Source of the DNA: Leifsonia sp. Root4
GTDB lineage: Bacteria > Actinomycetota > Actinomycetes > Actinomycetales > Microbacteriaceae
NCBI RefSeq assembly: GCF_001425085.1
Contig: NZ_LMDN01000004.1
Span: 62,001 to 126,000 of the forward strand
Direction: 5' to 3'
DNA: 64,000 bases
Position 1 is the first letter of the stretch. Each line of letters starts with the position of its first letter. Shown in pieces: positions 61,947 to 64,000 of this stretch. Position numbers and translations under genes: made by a program. A model generated the notes under the pieces. That model was not told the origin of the DNA. It did no database searches and saw only the letters and a program-made list of their open reading frames with translations.

Positions 61947-62237
61947 GTGAATAAGCGCTCATGGATCACCTTCACCGTCGTGCGGCTGCTGGCATTCTTC
62001 GTGCCACTGCTCGCACTGCTGTTCATTCAGGTGAACCCGTGGATCGCCACACTGATCGCGGCCGTCATCGGGCTCTGCGTCTCATACATCTTCCTGCGCA
62101 GCCCGCGCGAAGAGGTCGCCCGCGAGCTCTATGAGGTGCGTCACGCTGAGAAGCCGACCGTGCGCGAGGACGACGAGGCCGAGGATGCCGCGCTCGACGC
62201 GCAGCACGTCACCGACTCCGGTTCGGACAAGAACTAG
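61947..62237 (+). CDS. DUF4229 small membrane protein
   Basis: 96 residues. Two helices (WITFTVVRLLAFFVPLLALLFI and PWIATLIAAVIGLCVSYIFLR), then SPREEVARELYEVRHAEK and an acidic tail. This is the actinobacterial DUF4229 pattern; function unknown. Convergent with menA. Confidence 0.88.
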   Translation: MNKRSWITFTVVRLLAFFVPLLALLFIQVNPWIATLIAAVIGLCVSYIFLRSPREEVARELYEVRHAEKPTVREDDEAEDAALDAQHVTDSGSDKN

Positions 62238-62253
62238 TTCGGACAAGAACTAG
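62222..62253. repeat. 16-bp tandem duplication across the DUF4229 stop
   Basis: TTCGGACAAGAACTAG occurs twice head to tail. The first copy encodes SDKN-stop; the second repeats the stop context just after. Confidence 0.85.
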
Positions 62254-62405
62254 TCCGGCCAGGATCTAGCTGCATCCAGTCGGCGGATGCGAGCGCCGAA
62301 TCAGGCGATTCAGTCGCCGCAGCAGCTGCCGGAGCCCGCCGCATCCGCGGACTGGCTACCGATACGCGGCGTCACACGCGCCCGGGTTCGCAGCGTGCAG
62401 GACGC

Positions 62406-63407
62406 TCAGAACGCGAACGCGGCCCCGAGCGCCAGACCGTAGCCCAGCGCGACGAGGCTGGTGAGCTTGAGCGCCAGGATCAGCTCCTTCGCTGTCTTCG
62501 CCGTGAGCGTGATGAGCGCGGCAGGCAGCGCCAGCAGCAGCATGAAGAAGGTCAGCGGCGCGAGCGGGTAGATCAGGGCGAAGAAGCCGGCGATCAGGAA
62601 CGGCACGAGCAGGAACACGCAGAACAGCACGCGTCCGGCGGTCTTGCCCACCAGAACGGCGAGGGTGCGCTTGCCCGCCGCGGTGTCAGGTTCGACGTCG
62701 CGCAGGTTGTTGACCATCAGCACGGCGCAGGCGATGAGCCCGATCGCGACGCCCGAGAGCCAGCTCTCGGTGTTGACCGCTCCCGCCTGCACCCACGTGG
62801 TTCCGCAGGTGGCGACGAGGCCGAAGAACACGAAGACGAAGGCCTCGCCGAGTCCGTAGTAGCCGTATGGGTGCTTGCCGCCGGTGTAGAACCACGCCGC
62901 AGCGATGGCGGCTGCTCCGACCGCAAGCAGCCACCACTGCTGGGTGATGATGACGACGGCGAGCCCGGCCAGGGCCGCGAGACCGAAGAAGGCCAGTGAG
63001 ACCGCGAGCACCTGCTTCGCCTGTGCGGCGCCGGAGCCGGTGAGGCGGGCAGGGCCGATGCGGTGATCATCGGTTCCGCGGATGCCGTCGGAGTAGTCGT
63101 TGGCGTAGTTGACGCCGATCTGCAGGCAGAGCGCAACAACGAGGCAGAGCACGGCGAGCACGGGTTCCCAGTGGCCGTTGCCGTTGGCGACGACGGCCGC
63201 CCCGGTTCCGAGTGCGACGGGGGCGATGGCCAGTGGGAGCGTGCGCAGGCGCGCGCCCGAGATCCAGTCGCCGGCTGCCGCACGCGGCGCCGCACCGGCC
63301 TTGCCGTTTGCGGCCTTGCCGGAACCCGGCTTACCGCTGGCCTTGCCGATGCCCGCAGGGTTGAGTCGCTGTTGTTTGGGCCGCGAGGGCCGGGAGGATG
63401 CTGCCAC
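62406..63407 (-). CDS. menA: 1,4-dihydroxy-2-naphthoate polyprenyltransferase MenA
   Basis: About 333 residues. UbiA family: NYANDYSDGIRGTDDHRIGPARLTGSG (first Asp motif NDxxD) and VNNLRDVEPDTAAGKRTLAVLVG (second). About nine helices. It attaches the polyprenyl chain to the naphthoate. The N-terminus has a Gly/Lys/Ala low-complexity segment of about 35 residues. GTG at 63407 is chosen because TACGAT lies 6 bases upstream; an upstream ATG at 63440 overlaps the end of menE. Confidence 0.92.
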   Translation of the reverse strand: MAASSRPSRPKQQRLNPAGIGKASGKPGSGKAANGKAGAAPRAAAGDWISGARLRTLPLAIAPVALGTGAAVVANGNGHWEPVLAVLCLVVALCLQIGVNYANDYSDGIRGTDDHRIGPARLTGSGAAQAKQVLAVSLAFFGLAALAGLAVVIITQQWWLLAVGAAAIAAAWFYTGGKHPYGYYGLGEAFVFVFFGLVATCGTTWVQAGAVNTESWLSGVAIGLIACAVLMVNNLRDVEPDTAAGKRTLAVLVGKTAGRVLFCVFLLVPFLIAGFFALIYPLAPLTFFMLLLALPAALITLTAKTAKELILALKLTSLVALGYGLALGAAFAF

Positions 63408-63413
63408 GACTCC

Positions 63414-63419
63414 ATCGTA
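63414..63419 (-). promoter_or_regulatory. -10 box TACGAT for leaderless menA
   Basis: TACGAT, spacer of 6, GTG at 63407. Confidence 0.55.
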
Positions 63420-63447
63420 ATCGCGGCCGAGGGGCATCACGGCGGGG

Positions 63448-64000
63448 CTAGTCCCCGCGCCCGCCGAACAGTGCTGCCAGGCTCACCCGGTCGGGCTTGC
63501 CGGAGGCGAGTCGGGGCAGCGCGGCGAGCGTGTGCACTGCGCGGGGCCTGGCGGCGTTGCCGAGCGCGGATGCCACGTGCTCGCGCACCGCATCGAGCTC
63601 GCTCGCGGCGGCATCCGCAGCAGCAGAGCGCTCGCACGCCACCACGATCGACTGGCCCCACTGCGCATCGTCGACGGCGACGGCCACGGCACTCTCGAAA
63701 CCGGGCAGCGTGTGCAGCACACGCTCCACCGCGTCGAGCGAGACTTTCTCTCCCCCGCTGATGATCACGTTGTCTGACCGCCCGAGCACGCGGAGGCGTC
63801 CGTCGACGATGTCGCCGAGGTCTCCGGTGCGGTACCAGCGCCGACCCTCGCCCTCGACGAAGGCCGCCGCGGTGCGCTCCTCGTCGCCGAGGTAGCCCTC
63901 TGCGAGTGTCGGGCCGCCGAGTTCGATCAACCCGCCGGCAATCCGCATCTCGGCGCCGTGCAGCGGCACACCGTCGTAGACGCAGCCGCCCGCCGTTTCG
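63448..64000 (-). CDS. menE: o-Succinylbenzoate-CoA ligase MenE (partial, C-terminal part)
   Basis: About 183 C-terminal residues of an AMP-forming acyl-CoA ligase are visible, with the N-terminal part beyond the window. Motifs include ETAGGCVYDGVPL, YRTGDLGDIVDGRLRVLGRSDNVIISGGEKVSLDAVERVL, and the catalytic Lys region LPRLASGKPDRVSL. The men gene context (menA 40 bases downstream) supports OSB-CoA synthetase. It activates o-succinylbenzoate for ring closure by MenB. Confidence 0.9.
   Translation of the reverse strand, partial: ETAGGCVYDGVPLHGAEMRIAGGLIELGGPTLAEGYLGDEERTAAAFVEGEGRRWYRTGDLGDIVDGRLRVLGRSDNVIISGGEKVSLDAVERVLHTLPGFESAVAVAVDDAQWGQSIVVACERSAAADAAASELDAVREHVASALGNAARPRAVHTLAALPRLASGKPDRVSLAALFGGRGD

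Overview
The window is 64 kb of high-GC DNA with short intergenic gaps and many 1- to 4-base gene overlaps. It carries actinobacterial hallmark proteins (DUF1918, DUF4229, FprA-type reductase, Tad pilus without outer-membrane parts, menaquinone genes menF/menD/menA/menE/menG). The dispersed words GGTTGAGCCTGTCGAAACC and CCTCGCTACTCGACCA, and the very frequent heptamer GGATGCC, suggest the family Microbacteriaceae; genus cannot be told from this alone. Nothing looks like a prophage, transposase, integrase or CRISPR array. All genes look chromosomal and native in composition. Layout: (1) 1-756, a two-gene MaoC-type dehydratase operon, HadA/HadB-like, the second cut by the window edge. (2) 918-9523, a putrescine/GABA catabolic operon on the minus strand (gabT, gabD-like dehydrogenase, putrescine-oxidase-like flavoenzyme, universal stress protein, APC permease) with a divergent PucR-type activator. 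(3) 9711-16603, a multi-pass membrane protein, a GlcD-type FAD oxidase, an SGNH hydrolase coupled to a PfkB kinase, DUF1918, a small membrane protein and an NhaP-type antiporter. (4) 16640-26365, an alpha-galactoside locus: ABC importer (binding protein plus two permeases) and a GH36 enzyme on the minus strand, a second GH36 plus an unassigned six-hairpin-type glycosidase on the plus strand, and a LacI regulator. (5) 26641-26813, tRNA-Met and tRNA-Thr. (6) 26892-34937, a maltose/maltodextrin locus: malE-malF-malG-GH13 enzyme on the minus strand and a divergent GH13 alpha-glucosidase, with three matching LacI-type operators between. (7) 35174-44881, mixed single genes: M23 peptidase, GNAT, inositol-phosphatase-like, NAD(P)-binding reductase with HxlR regulator, TetR, tRNA-Tyr, LacI, YajQ, NUDIX, alpha/beta hydrolase. 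(8) 44916-51978, a complete minus-strand Tad/Flp pilus operon (flp, tadE, tadG, cpaB, tadZ, tadA, tadB, tadC), with the prepilin peptidase lying upstream behind fprA. (9) 52503-64000, menaquinone and isoprenoid genes (menG, long-chain polyprenyl synthase, fprA, menF, menD, menA, partial menE) with a PPK2 kinase and small membrane proteins. The catabolic parts form logical units. In the putrescine operon the oxidase yields 4-aminobutanal, the dehydrogenase and GabT take it through GABA and succinate semialdehyde to succinate, and PucR probably senses an intermediate. Both sugar loci pair an importer with intracellular hydrolases, but neither has its own ABC ATPase, so a shared MsmK-like ATPase elsewhere is expected. 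The menaquinone genes and the polyprenyl synthase together make the ring, the side chain and the finished quinone; menB and menC are not in view. A striking feature is that at least twelve genes start with ATG or GTG exactly 6-7 bases after a TANNNT -10 box, the signature of leaderless mRNAs. Other oddities are a 110-residue Ala/Lys/Pro tail on MenG, intergenic repeat sequence that has become part of two coding regions, tandem duplications across stop codons, and large palindromic repeat arrays between convergent genes.
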